56,498 bases of DNA from NCBI RefSeq assembly GCF_004349245.1, contig NZ_SMLC01000035.1, forward strand, positions 1-56,498. The letters run 5' to 3'. The DNA is from Actinomadura sp. 6K520 (GTDB taxonomy: Bacteria > Actinomycetota > Actinomycetes > Streptosporangiales > Streptosporangiaceae). The position numbers were made by a program, and so were the translations under genes. The notes under the pieces were generated by a model, which was not told the DNA's origin, searched no databases, and saw nothing but the letters and a program-made list of their open reading frames with translations. Below, in pieces: positions 8,973 through 17,844 of this stretch (its first letter is position 1; every line of letters begins with the position of its first letter).

Positions 8973-9458
8973 GCACCTATCATGGCGCAGACGTCAACGG
9001 TGATGGAAGGCCTACGCGAGAACAACGGGCCATACGTGCCACGAAGCCTCGAAAGCAGCCCCCCTGTCAACAACTTGCTGTATCCGAACTGCAACTGAGA
9101 GTAGTCGTATGAGTCGGTGCTTACACTGAAATACCGATACCGGTGGAATCGCGAAAAGAACGCGGACGCCTCCGCCCGAGGCCACCACACCCATCTGACA
9201 GGCGCCGTTCGGCCACTGGTACACCCACCTCCATGTGCCAAACGCCGGTCCCAGCGTCTGGGATCGAATGGCATGGCGCCATGAACCGCAGGGTAGGCAC
9301 GGAGGTGCCAATGACGACGCGAGAGCAGGTCCCATCTCGTGGAACCGGATGATGTTCTTACGGAACTCGTACTTCACGAACGAGTTGGCGGTGGTGTGGC
9401 TGGTGCCCTGCGGCGGCCCGGACGGCGCAACCATCCGAGTGCCCAACTCAAACGGGCG
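8973..9458. other. Gap of about 490 bp between pglW and the HNH gene, no gene recognised
   Basis: Several short open frames exist on both strands but none resembles a known protein or has a good ribosome-binding site. The segment should contain the HNH promoter (minus strand) and the junction where pglW sequence ends. Composition is mixed, with A/T-richer patches near 9060-9150 and 9350-9380. It is probably scar sequence left when pglX was replaced. Confidence 0.4.
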
Positions 9459-12400
9459 CTACGCGAAGACAATGAAACGCTCGTCCGCGCGGAGCACCTG
9501 ACCCCAGTCGGCGCCGTGCTCCTCGGCCAGCGCGCGGAACTCGGCGAGGAACACGTCCGCGAAGTTCACCGGCACCACCGGGTACGCGTCCGCGACGCCC
9601 GCGGCCCGCTTCAGGTGGACCGTCAGCGCGAGGAACCCGCCCTGGCGGGCGGCCTCGGCGAGCCTGGCGTCCGCGATGTCGGCCGGGCCCTCGCCGGGGG
9701 CGCCGAGCCCGGCGCCAAGGCGGGTCGCGGTGGTGCTGCTGGACGGTGTCCGGAGCCTGACCGGCGCCGGAGGGAAGAACCGCTCGGCGGTCTGGTCGTA
9801 CACCAGCGGGAACCCCGCCTCCGCCAGCGCGTCCTCAACGTCCACATACGTGGGCGGGGGCGTGTAGGCGTCCAGGTCGGGGAACCGGGCGCTGACCTTC
9901 GTCATCAGATCGCGCAGCGCGACGCCCTGCGGGTGGCGGACGCCCGCGCCGGCCTGCGACAGCCGCAGCGCCCGCGCCAGGTCCAGGCCGCGCGGGTAGA
10001 GCTGGAGCGTCGGGGAGGCCAGCGCGTCCTCGGCGACACCGGAGGCGAGGCGGACCAGGCGGGTGTCCGACAGCGGCGCCATGCCGTCCGGCGGCTCGAC
10101 GTCGCGCAGGGCCCGGATCACCTCGGCGCCGCCGGGCAGCGGGTCCTGCCGCGCCAGCTCGTCCGCGCGGGCGCCGAGCGCGGCGGCGTAGTCGGACAGC
10201 TCGGCGGGCGTCGGGTCCTCGGTGCCCGGCAGCGACTCCAGCGCGACCAGGACGTGCCGCTCCCGCCGGACCCGGTCCAGGCGGGGTTCGCGGCCGTCGT
10301 CGCCGTCCCCGCCGGTGAACGCCTCAGCCTCCACGGCGGCGCGGACGACGGCCAGCGACCGGGCCGCGGTCACCTCCGGCGGCGCGTCGGCCGCACCGTG
10401 CCGGACGCGCAGCAGGTCCGCCAGCTCGGCGGCGGTCGCGACGCCGCCGAGGTTGCGCACCAGGTTCACCACCTCGTCGCGGACGGGCGCCAGCCGCTCG
10501 GCCGCCACCCACCGCTCGATGGCTTCCTTGTGGTGCCGCGACACCGTCGCCTGCGTGATGCCAGCCGCCTTGGCGACGGTGCTCTGCGTCGGCCACGGCT
10601 CGTCCGGGACTGAACCGTCCGCGCCGGGGAGGCCGAGCAGCAGGCGCAGCGTCTCCCCCTTGCGGGAGCCGCGGCGCTCGTCGGCGGGGACGAGCATCGC
10701 CGCGAGGTCGTCCACGCGCGTCCCGGCGCGCTGCTCCCCCGCCGGTGCCGCGGCCGACGGGCCGGCGACCGCCTCGTCCCCCGGTTCCCGCCCCGGGCGG
10801 GAGTGCGGGCGCAGCGCCGCGGTCCACTGCCGGTGCCGCCGGTTCAGCTCCTTCTTCGCGATCGCGCCCGCACCGCGCGCCTTGGCGATCTGGTACTGCG
10901 GGACGTCCAGGAGCTGCCCGACCGTCGTGGCGTTGAAGCCCGCCGCGACCGCCACCGCGCGCGGCGACAGCCCAGCCGCGATCAGCGGGGTCTCGGTGGT
11001 CGCCGCGTCCGCCGCGATGTCCCGGGCGGCCTTCAGCTCCTCCGGCCCGAGCCCCGGCTCGACGTCGCCGCCGGCGAGGGTCTCCTGCGTCGTCGCCGGG
11101 GCCGTCGCGTCCGCCCTGCGGAAGACGTCCTGCCAGGCGGCCTCCATCTGCGCGAACGTGTCGAAGCGCTCCGACACGTCCCGGTGCAGGGCGCGCCGGA
11201 AGAACGCGGTGAGCCCGTCGCGCAGCGCCGGCTCGAACAGCTCCGCCGACAGGTACGGGTACGGGTCGTCGCCCGTGCGGGGGTCGGAGCGCTCGTCGCC
11301 CCACCTCGGCCGCTCCCCCGACGCCATCTCGTGCAGCGTCACCGCCGCCGCGTACCGCTCGGCGTGGTCGTCGAAGTCGGGGCGGCTCGGCGTGCCGAGG
11401 AACGGGTCGAGGTAGCCGCGGGTGCCGGCCGTCGGGTCGCGGTCAGACACGTCGGTGAGGGAGAAGTCGAGCAGCTTCAGCTCCCACGTGCGGTCCGCGC
11501 GCCGCAGCACCCCGAAGTTCTCCGGCTTCAGGTCGCGGTGCCGCACCCCCTTGGCGACGAGCTGGTCCAGCGCGCGGAACAGGTCCCGGCCGAAGCGTTC
11601 GAGCTGGTGGTAGGTGAGCTTGCCGTCGTCGTGCAGGACGGCGGCGAGGGTGCGGTCACCGGCGAACTCCAGGTCCAGGACGGTGCGTCCGGCGAGCTGC
11701 CGGGGGCCGCCCAGCAGCCGCACGATCGCGCCGCCGCCGACCTTGGCGAGGGCCTCCGCCTCCGCGGCCAGCCGGCCCGCCTTCGCCTCGTCCAGGGCCA
11801 CCTTGAGGACCCGCTCCGGGGCCTGGCCGTGACCGTTCTGGGCGCCGTCCTCGTCGTCGGTGTCGCGGCGCACCAGCAGCGCCCGTGACGTCGCGCCGGA
11901 GCCGAGGACCCGCTCGGCGCGCCACAGCCCCTCGGGGTCACCGTCCACGATCTGGCCCGGCATCGCGGTCAGCGGGTCGGTGCTCTCCCAGCCGCCGGTG
12001 AGGGCGTCCTCGGGGACCGCGGCGTCCTGCTCGGCGGCGTCCAGCTCCGCCAGGAAGCGGTCCGCCGACTCCAGCCGGTTCGCCGGGACGCCCTGCGTGG
12101 CCTCGAAGACGAGGCGGTCGAGCCGGTCGCCGAGACCGTCCGCGACCGCGTACGGATGCAGCCCGCCCGCGTCACGGAGCGAATCGATCAGGGTGGCGCG
12201 GTCGGGGGCGGGCGGCCGCCCGGTGAGGATCAAGTATGCGATGGCGCCGACGCCGAATACGTCCAGGTCCACCGGGTCGGGGTAGGGCTGGTCGAACTCG
12301 GGCGCCAGGTAGACCAGTGCCGCCTCGTCGACCAGCTCGGCGTCCAGGGTGGACTGGCCGATCGTCATCGGGGTGGCGGTGTCGAAGTCGCGCGCCGCCG

Positions 12401-13532
12401 TCTGCCAGTCGATGATGCGCAGCACCGGGCGGGACCCGTCGTCCCGCGCCGACACGTACACCGACCGCGCCGACAGCGCCCGATGGTACAGCGACCGGTT
12501 GTGCGCGTACCGGACCGCCTCGGCGAGCTGCCGCACCAGCGCCAGCCGCGTCTCCGGCGTCAGCGACGCCCCGTGCACGTCCAGGTAGGAGTCCAGGCGC
12601 AGGTCGCGGTGGTCGTGGCGGAACAGGATCGCCGAGCCGCCCTGGTGCTCGCGGATCTGCACGGCCTGCGCGATGCCCGGATGGTTGATGCCCTGCAGCA
12701 CCTGGTACTCGCGGCGCGCCGCCCGGTCGACCGTCCGGCGCGCCTCGTCGGTCGCCTGCCGGTTCACCAGGTAGATCCGGACGCGGCCCTCCTCGTGCAC
12801 CATGTCGTGCCGCTCGGCCAACCGGTCCTCCCACCTCGGCCCGGCCTCCAGCACGCTCGGCTGCATGCGCCACTCGTCCCCGAACCGCAGATGCGCCGTG
12901 GAGTGGGTGATGCCGATCCGGTCCAGCATCTGCGGCAGCCGCTTGGAGAAGTCCTCGGCGACCCTCCGGTGCTCCCGTTCCGGCGGGCGACCCAGCAGGG
13001 CGGCCCAGATGCGGGCGAGGCCCGTCTCCCGGTCGTCGCGGCCGTACACCCGCGTGCGCTGGACCTCGTCCAGCTCCGACACGAGGTCGGGGGCGGACAG
13101 GAACACCGCGGGCTCGATCCGCGGGACCCGGACGCTGAAGAACCCGAGGTCCTTGGCGGCCCAGATCAGCCGCTCCTTCAGTTCCTTGGACTTCCAGTCG
13201 GTCAGCGGGAGCGGGTTGCGGAGCGTCCTCGGCCGGTCGGGGCCCTGGAACCTCCACGTCGCCCCGTTGTTGGCGACACGTCCCGGATGGCCCTTCAGCT
13301 CGACGAGGTACAGCCCGCCGGGCGCCGCCACGAACAGGTCGCACTCGTGCACCCGGCCCGACGGGGCGACGAACGAGAACAGCGCCCACGCCCGGTACGG
13401 CTCCACGTTCGGCATCAGCGCCTTGACGTGGTCGAGCCCCTCCTGCTCCCAGGCGTAGTCGGAGGGCCGCTCCTGGAACCACCGCTGGACGGGCCTCGGC
13501 GGCCTCGGAACCGGCCTGGAGGACCCCGCCAT
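9459..13532 (-). CDS. pglW: PglW, BREX-2 NERD/pseudokinase/kinase protein, possibly short at its C-terminus
   Basis: A 1,357-residue multidomain protein. Numbering from the ATG at 13532 (GGAG upstream; a GTG at 13568 would add 12), a NERD nuclease-like domain contains Asp65 and the ELKG motif (Glu78, Lys80). A first kinase-like domain is degenerate: HRALSARSV instead of HRDxxxxN (about 350) and DWQ instead of DFG (about 375). A second kinase looks active: Lys577, HRDLKPEN (Asp667) and DFS (about 689). The C-terminal third has a winged-helix-like segment STVAKAAGITQATVSRHH. It is the first gene of a type 2 BREX operon. After GQVLRAD the sequence ends ERFIVFA, which does not look family-like, so the last residues may have been lost at the same junction that removed pglX. 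Confidence 0.9.
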   Translation of the reverse strand: MAGSSRPVPRPPRPVQRWFQERPSDYAWEQEGLDHVKALMPNVEPYRAWALFSFVAPSGRVHECDLFVAAPGGLYLVELKGHPGRVANNGATWRFQGPDRPRTLRNPLPLTDWKSKELKERLIWAAKDLGFFSVRVPRIEPAVFLSAPDLVSELDEVQRTRVYGRDDRETGLARIWAALLGRPPEREHRRVAEDFSKRLPQMLDRIGITHSTAHLRFGDEWRMQPSVLEAGPRWEDRLAERHDMVHEEGRVRIYLVNRQATDEARRTVDRAARREYQVLQGINHPGIAQAVQIREHQGGSAILFRHDHRDLRLDSYLDVHGASLTPETRLALVRQLAEAVRYAHNRSLYHRALSARSVYVSARDDGSRPVLRIIDWQTAARDFDTATPMTIGQSTLDAELVDEAALVYLAPEFDQPYPDPVDLDVFGVGAIAYLILTGRPPAPDRATLIDSLRDAGGLHPYAVADGLGDRLDRLVFEATQGVPANRLESADRFLAELDAAEQDAAVPEDALTGGWESTDPLTAMPGQIVDGDPEGLWRAERVLGSGATSRALLVRRDTDDEDGAQNGHGQAPERVLKVALDEAKAGRLAAEAEALAKVGGGAIVRLLGGPRQLAGRTVLDLEFAGDRTLAAVLHDDGKLTYHQLERFGRDLFRALDQLVAKGVRHRDLKPENFGVLRRADRTWELKLLDFSLTDVSDRDPTAGTRGYLDPFLGTPSRPDFDDHAERYAAAVTLHEMASGERPRWGDERSDPRTGDDPYPYLSAELFEPALRDGLTAFFRRALHRDVSERFDTFAQMEAAWQDVFRRADATAPATTQETLAGGDVEPGLGPEELKAARDIAADAATTETPLIAAGLSPRAVAVAAGFNATTVGQLLDVPQYQIAKARGAGAIAKKELNRRHRQWTAALRPHSRPGREPGDEAVAGPSAAAPAGEQRAGTRVDDLAAMLVPADERRGSRKGETLRLLLGLPGADGSVPDEPWPTQSTVAKAAGITQATVSRHHKEAIERWVAAERLAPVRDEVVNLVRNLGGVATAAELADLLRVRHGAADAPPEVTAARSLAVVRAAVEAEAFTGGDGDDGREPRLDRVRRERHVLVALESLPGTEDPTPAELSDYAAALGARADELARQDPLPGGAEVIRALRDVEPPDGMAPLSDTRLVRLASGVAEDALASPTLQLYPRGLDLARALRLSQAGAGVRHPQGVALRDLMTKVSARFPDLDAYTPPPTYVDVEDALAEAGFPLVYDQTAERFFPPAPVRLRTPSSSTTATRLGAGLGAPGEGPADIADARLAEAARQGGFLALTVHLKRAAGVADAYPVVPVNFADVFLAEFRALAEEHGADWGQVLRADERFIVFA

Positions 13533-13724
13533 CACCTCTCCGTTCCCCGTATCGCCCAAGCCCGCCACGCCAAGACGGGCCTAGATCCTACCGACGCCCC
13601 ACCCCTCCTCCGGGTCGCTTTACAACCCGGTTCCGTGTCAGGAAGCGGCCACCGCCCCTCCGTCAACCCCTACGCAGCCTTATGCGTCTCCTTGGGCCAC
13701 GTCAGCCCGCGAAGGGCACCGCCA

Positions 13725-14144
13725 TCACGCTCCGTCCGCTGTGAACGGCGGGGGCCAGTGAGGCGGGAACGCCTCCCGGAGCCGGTCCTTGACGTGCTCG
13801 CGGATCTCCGCCGGCCCGTGCTCGGTGATCGGCTTGACGCAGTACTCGAGGACGGCCGGGTGACGGCGCGGTTCCCTGCACATCAGCACGGCCAGGAGGC
13901 GAACCGGCCAGACCAGGGAAGACACGTCAGTGGCGGGGAGACCCCCGGTTGCAAGGGACGGCAGGTACTCGAAGACCAGCTCTACCGCCCGTTTGATCAC
14001 GTCAGCCTCCTGGAGCAGGACGGTCCAGCCGTCCGGACGCTTCTCGGCCAGGCCGGTGAGCGCGCTTACGACCGCTTGCTGTGCCCGGTCGTACTGATCT
14101 CCGTACTCCCTCAGGGCATCGGCGGTCTGTGCGAGGAGTTCACA
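13725..14144 (-). pseudogene. Hypothetical protein, apparently 5'-truncated
   Basis: The frame is open from 14315 to 13725, but only the part from about LLAQTADALREYGDQYDRAQ to the end FPPHWPPPFTADGA looks like protein (about 140 residues: helical, with LVWPVRLLAVLMCREPRRHP). Upstream of about 14144 this frame is simply antisense to the NucA/NucB domain. I do not recognise the family. It lies just upstream of pglW in the same direction, and it seems to have lost its 5' end at the junction where the nuclease domain begins. Confidence 0.45.
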
Positions 14145-14150
14145 CCAGAA

Positions 14151-14687
14151 GTGCCCCGCTGCGACAGTGAGAGCTACCTCGCCGGCAGCGGCGGCTGCGT
14201 CCACTATCTGGGGCATTCCGCCATCCCGATCTACAATATCGATTACAATGGCGACTACGCCGAGGTCGCCAGAAATGCGCTGTACGGAATGACCGTCGGA
14301 GATCCCGTATACCATTACGGAAACATCCAGTACGGCAACCCACTGACCCGCGAGGCCAATTACCTAGCCGGCGAGAACCGCGCCTCTATCTGCACCAGCA
14401 CGATCAGAAGTAAGGCGTCCGCGCTAGGGTTGTCTTGTGACGAGTACCCCTACGCCTCCACCGAGCAGGGCGGCAGTAGCAATCCGCGGTTCTCCTGTGC
14501 ATTCGTCCCACTAGACCAGAACACCAACCAAGGCAACCACATGAACACCACGTTCTTTATGCCTCAACGCATCCTGCAGGCCGACAAAGACGATGGGTCA
14601 CCTGTCATCCATGGCGACCCCTTCTGGGTGTGGGTGACGGGAGCGCCGACGAATCCGCCGCCGGTCAAACAATGCAGCACGTACTGA
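14151..14687 (+). CDS. NucA/NucB-type DNase domain protein, 5' end missing
   Basis: The C-terminal 178 residues of a long frame form a NucA/NucB-like nuclease domain: RCDSESYLAGSGGCV near the start, then GNPLTREA, the signature CDEYPYASTEQGG, and later NQGNHMNTTFFMPQRIL. Cysteines are frequent, as in secreted members. Proteins of this type are extracellular DNases or toxin domains at the end of large secreted proteins. Here no signal peptide or N-terminal region is joined to it: sequence upstream of about 14150 belongs to the opposite-strand hypothetical. A GTG at 14151 is the only nearby start and has no clear Shine-Dalgarno. It is probably a truncated remnant; a terminator follows. Confidence 0.6.
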   Translation: MPRCDSESYLAGSGGCVHYLGHSAIPIYNIDYNGDYAEVARNALYGMTVGDPVYHYGNIQYGNPLTREANYLAGENRASICTSTIRSKASALGLSCDEYPYASTEQGGSSNPRFSCAFVPLDQNTNQGNHMNTTFFMPQRILQADKDDGSPVIHGDPFWVWVTGAPTNPPPVKQCSTY

Positions 14688-14719
14688 TGTGCTGCGCCCC
14701 CGCCTTTGGCGGTAAGTGC

Positions 14720-14759
14720 GACGGTCAGGGAACTTGTTCTCTTTGGTTCCCTGACCGTC
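14720..14759 (+). terminator. Hairpin terminator after the nuclease domain
   Basis: Perfect 14-bp inverted repeat: GACGGTCAGGGAAC at 14720-14733 and its complement at 14746-14759, with a 12-base T-rich loop. There is only a short T stretch after the stem, as is common in high-GC actinomycetes. It lies between the nuclease domain and the next gene. Confidence 0.65.
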
Positions 14760-14786
14760 TTGGCGCGTTTTAGGAAGGATTCTTGA

Positions 14787-15617
14787 ATGCCTATCCCCGA
14801 ACAGCTTTGGACTGCGATCCTGACCATATCCCAGGCCGATAATATCGGTATGGAGAGTTCGGAAGAGGCCGTACTGGCGGCTAGAACAGGAGACCCTCGC
14901 AACATCACCGACGATTGCATGGCGATCAGCCAGGCCATCAGATCACAACGTTCTGACGAGAGCGACCAGTTCGAGGTCGCCTTAACTGCTCAGCAGTGGG
15001 ACCTCGCCATCGCGATCCTCGACAAGTCCATCCTCAAGTGTCTCCGTAACGATGAAACCGACCTTGCCGACTCCTTCATCCAGACCCGCGACACCGTGCT
15101 TGCTCAGGTTGAAGAGTACCTGCCCAGCCGTTCCGGACAACAAGCCGCTAAGCGGCTTTCTCTCGTTCTCGAGGACATCCCCGCGTATCTCCTCTTTCAG
15201 CCTGGGCGTCGCGGCCGCTACAGCTGGGCGGGTTCCGCGCCAGCCCCCGACGACTCCGCTGCTCCGAGCATCAGCACGTTCGGTCGCGGCAGAGGGGTCA
15301 TGGTGCAAGTGCGTGCCGACGAGGTGAACCTCGAAGTCCAGGTCCTACCCGTAGCACCCGACCTCGACCGTGCCGCATGGGAGTCGATCGCCGAGATCAC
15401 CCATCACTGGACCAGTCTTCTCTACCCCGAACTCGTTCTGGCCGTTCCGGGCCAGGAGGGGACGGTATTGTGGGACCTGACGACCGATGTGTGGCCGCAC
15501 GTCACCTATCGCATGCGGCTGAGCCTGAAACCCTCCGGCCGCACCGCAGAAGACCATTTGCTGCAGATGTGGCCGGACCACACCGCGCCGCCCACCGTGC
15601 ACAAGCCGGGCCATTAG
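14787..15617 (+). CDS. Hypothetical protein, possible partner of the nuclease
   Basis: A 276-residue protein starting MPIPEQLWTAIL, with GGAAGGA upstream of the ATG. The N-terminal half is helical and acidic (QQWDLAIAILDKSILKCLRN and IQTRDTVLAQVEEYLPSRSG). The C-terminal half has beta-like segments (VNLEVQVLPVAPDLDRAAW, HVTYRMRLSLKPSG). There is no signal peptide or membrane segment and no family I recognise. Its position directly after a NucA/NucB domain would suit an immunity protein of a toxin pair, but the terminator between them argues for separate transcription. That role is speculative. Confidence 0.55.
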   Translation: MPIPEQLWTAILTISQADNIGMESSEEAVLAARTGDPRNITDDCMAISQAIRSQRSDESDQFEVALTAQQWDLAIAILDKSILKCLRNDETDLADSFIQTRDTVLAQVEEYLPSRSGQQAAKRLSLVLEDIPAYLLFQPGRRGRYSWAGSAPAPDDSAAPSISTFGRGRGVMVQVRADEVNLEVQVLPVAPDLDRAAWESIAEITHHWTSLLYPELVLAVPGQEGTVLWDLTTDVWPHVTYRMRLSLKPSGRTAEDHLLQMWPDHTAPPTVHKPGH

Positions 15618-15930
15618 GCCCGGGTTCCCGCAGTATCGGCATGCCCGGGTATGCCGGCAAGGCTGGACAGCGCGATCATTATGACGGCAACGGTAGCGTC
15701 GCCATGCGCTTCGCACTAGGAGCTCCCATCTGCTGAATTGGAATGCCGTCCCCGATGGGCAGGATCAGTGTGTGGATTCAACCGTGGGCCCGGCATATCA
15801 CTGTCCGGTCATGGTTATCGACAGGCTTTATGACCGCCCATGCACCGCAATTCGTCCAGACATATGACGCTGCGGAGCCTCGCGATGACCGGCGCGGAAA
15901 TCATTTGCGCCCGCTCGCCCGCCGTGATCG
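15618..15930. other. Gap of about 310 bp, no gene recognised
   Basis: Between the hypothetical gene and the MBL pseudogene. Short open frames are present on both strands, but none has a recognisable motif or a supporting ribosome-binding site. It includes the 3' side of the decayed hydrolase. Confidence 0.35.
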
Positions 15931-16520
15931 CTCAGCCGACCCGGAAGGTCTTGCCTGGAGCGGCGTAGCCGGTGGGACCGTCGAAGCGGATCGAGGCAGT
16001 TGTCATCGCCTGCCGAGGAGGTGAGGGAGCGTCCGATGTGGGTGACGATCAAGCGGCTCGCCTGGGCCGCGCGGGGTGTCACCGGTTTTCTCCGGCGTGT
16101 GGTGGACCTGCTCCCCGTAGTCGGAATTTCGGCGCTGTCTGCCTCGCCCAGCAGCACGTCGCACCCCTCGGCCAGGCTCGCCAGCGCCGGTCGGGGGCGG
16201 TCTCCCCTGAGTACACCAGGGACCTGCCCCCGACCTCAACGCGCAATGCGAAGGCTGACATGCCGTGCGATACCGCCCGGCTGGTCAGCGTGAGCGCGCC
16301 GACCCGCGCCGAATGCCCGTCCTGCAGCTCCTTGATGGCGAACGCGGATTCGACCGGGCTGCCAACGGTGGTGTTGGTGAGGAAGTGCGCCGGCCGATCA
16401 GCCGTGCCCGGCGGGCCGTACAGGGCAATCGGGGTGGCGAGCCGGGTGTCGGCGTAGAACGCTTTCAAGTCGTTGTTCGGCGGGGGATCCGGCGAAGTTG
16501 TTCTTGGTGCTGGCGGACGT
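15931..16520 (-). pseudogene. MBL-fold metallo-hydrolase pseudogene with several frameshifts
   Basis: Pieces of one metallo-beta-lactamase-fold hydrolase lie in order in different frames on the minus strand: LKAFYADTRLATPIALYGP, then GMSAFALRVEVGGRSLVYSG, then MLLGEADSAEIPT, HHTPEKTGDT, ASRLIVTHIGRSL and the terminal RFDGPTGYAAPGKTFRVG before the stop at 15931. At least three frameshifts separate them, and the expected DTAP has become ETAP. The N-terminal HxHxDH region is not visible. It cannot encode an intact enzyme. The density of frame breaks indicates old decay, unlike the single frameshifts in the phosphotransferase and pglX genes. Confidence 0.72.
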
Positions 16521-17470
16521 CATCAACGGCGCAGCCCATCCGCCGAGTGCACCCGCGCTGCCCCCTGGAGGAGCGTGTCGTTGGCCTGCGGTGGGCTGTA
16601 GAGCCAGATACGGCTTGCTCTGCGTGCTGGCGCAGAGCAAGAAATGGAAAACCTAAGGATTTCGTCGTAGCAATGACGCGGTCGCGGTCAGTGACCGGAT
16701 CGAGCGCGATCCAGAACCGGGGGTCGTAGTACCCGATTCAGCAGCCGGTGGCGCGGGTTGCCTTTGGCGGGCAGTGTCGCGACCCCAGCCTGGCTTCCGG
16801 CCCCACGAGCGGTTCCAATCCGCCACCCAGGCGACTCGGGTCCTTAGGCGACCTCCTCCACCAGGCAGCCCGGCCCTCGTCTCGTGCCCGGGAGAGTCCT
16901 TGTTCCTCGTCGCCGTGCAGGCCCACGGAGCACCCCTGTTGGACGGCGCCGTCCGCCGCTCGGCGGACGGTCGTCCACATGACTGCACGCGTCCGTCCGC
17001 ACCGGCGCGGACCGTCCAGGTAGCGGACGGGGCGCAGAGTTGTCCCGCCTTTCCGGCCACGTCGGTGCCAGATGCATGTGGCCTCTCGGTTGTCGGCGCA
17101 TCAGGTCCGCCATGCCGCCGTCCGATCCGCCGAGGCCGTCCGCCGTAGCCGTACCGATCCTTGAGGCGGCAGGCGGCACACATCGGAGGCATCGCTTCGC
17201 AACACTTCGGGCTTCGTCGTGAAGGTGGAGGGCACTGATGTGGCTGTGCTCGTCGGGGGCCCTACGGCGAACCAGCGGAAGCAAGCGCCCCCGCGGACAG
17301 CAGCCGGAGCCGACCAAACCGCTCCATGATCTCGGCGGTGACACCCAGATCCCGTTGGCCCTCGACGTCCTGCCCCAAGAGATCCGCCCACGAGCCCCCA
17401 GACCTGAGCCTTCACGCCCCTTCAGCGTCACCTGATCCTTTCATCGCCTGACCAGTAGGCCTGCGGACGC

Positions 17471-17498
17471 AGCTTCGGACCGCGCTCGGTCCGAAGCT
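17471..17498. repeat. 12-bp perfect inverted repeat (hairpin)
   Basis: AGCTTCGGACCG at 17471-17482 and its exact complement at 17487-17498, with a CGCT loop. It is directly followed by a second palindrome. It could be a transcription terminator (there is no T tail) or a recombination or regulatory structure. Confidence 0.6.
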
Positions 17499-17515
17499 CG
17501 TAAGTGTCACTTACG
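17499..17515. promoter_or_regulatory. Candidate repressor operator (8-bp arms)
   Basis: CGTAAGTG, a single T, then CACTTACG: a perfect palindrome with a one-base centre. The shape and size suit a TetR-type dimer site. No intact gene starts beside it; the excisionase-like gene starts about 330 bp to the right. It may be a leftover operator of a lost gene. Confidence 0.4.
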
Positions 17516-17844
17516 CCATTACTTGCCCCCGCGCCGCCTCAGCCCACGGCAAGCCGGGCGGCGACGGCCTCCTGGGCGGTCCGTCCATCGCATGGGGGCG
17601 GTTTCGCATTGGATCTCATCAGCATGCGGACCTGCGCCCGAACAGGGCGACGCTGAACGGTCGGCGCGTGGCTGACGTTGATCAACCGACACGCGTTCGA
17701 CAGTAGCGTTCCAACTACTCTCTGTGTAAAGTCCTGGGCAAGGTCGTCAAACTCTCGCGAAAGGGCGCTGTCCGGCCCACGAAGAGAGCTGCACGGGCGA
17801 GCCTGCATGGCGGCGCGTCCGGCGGCACGTTGACGAGGCGAGGT

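Larger units (their letters stand above)
16521..17829. other. About 1.3 kb without an intact gene
   Basis: I see no complete, recognisable gene. On the minus strand, one stretch near 16630-16735 reads YYDPRFWIALDPVTDRDRVI and looks like decayed coding sequence. Another near 17270-17380 reads LGVTAEIMERFGRLRLLSAG before a stop at about 17263, and a third ends DGRTAQEAVAARLAVG at 17539. None can be assigned. Two strong palindromes lie at 17471-17515. The region reads as degraded island DNA next to the integrase module. Confidence 0.4.

Noticed and set aside
8973..9458. Possible insertion-sequence remnant between pglW and the HNH gene
   Set aside because: I found no transposase motif, terminal inverted repeat or target duplication by eye.
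12156..14150. Very long plus-strand open frame leading into the NucA/NucB domain
   Set aside because: It is antisense to pglW with arginine/proline-rich composition caused by high GC. Only the last part after about 14150 resembles a protein.
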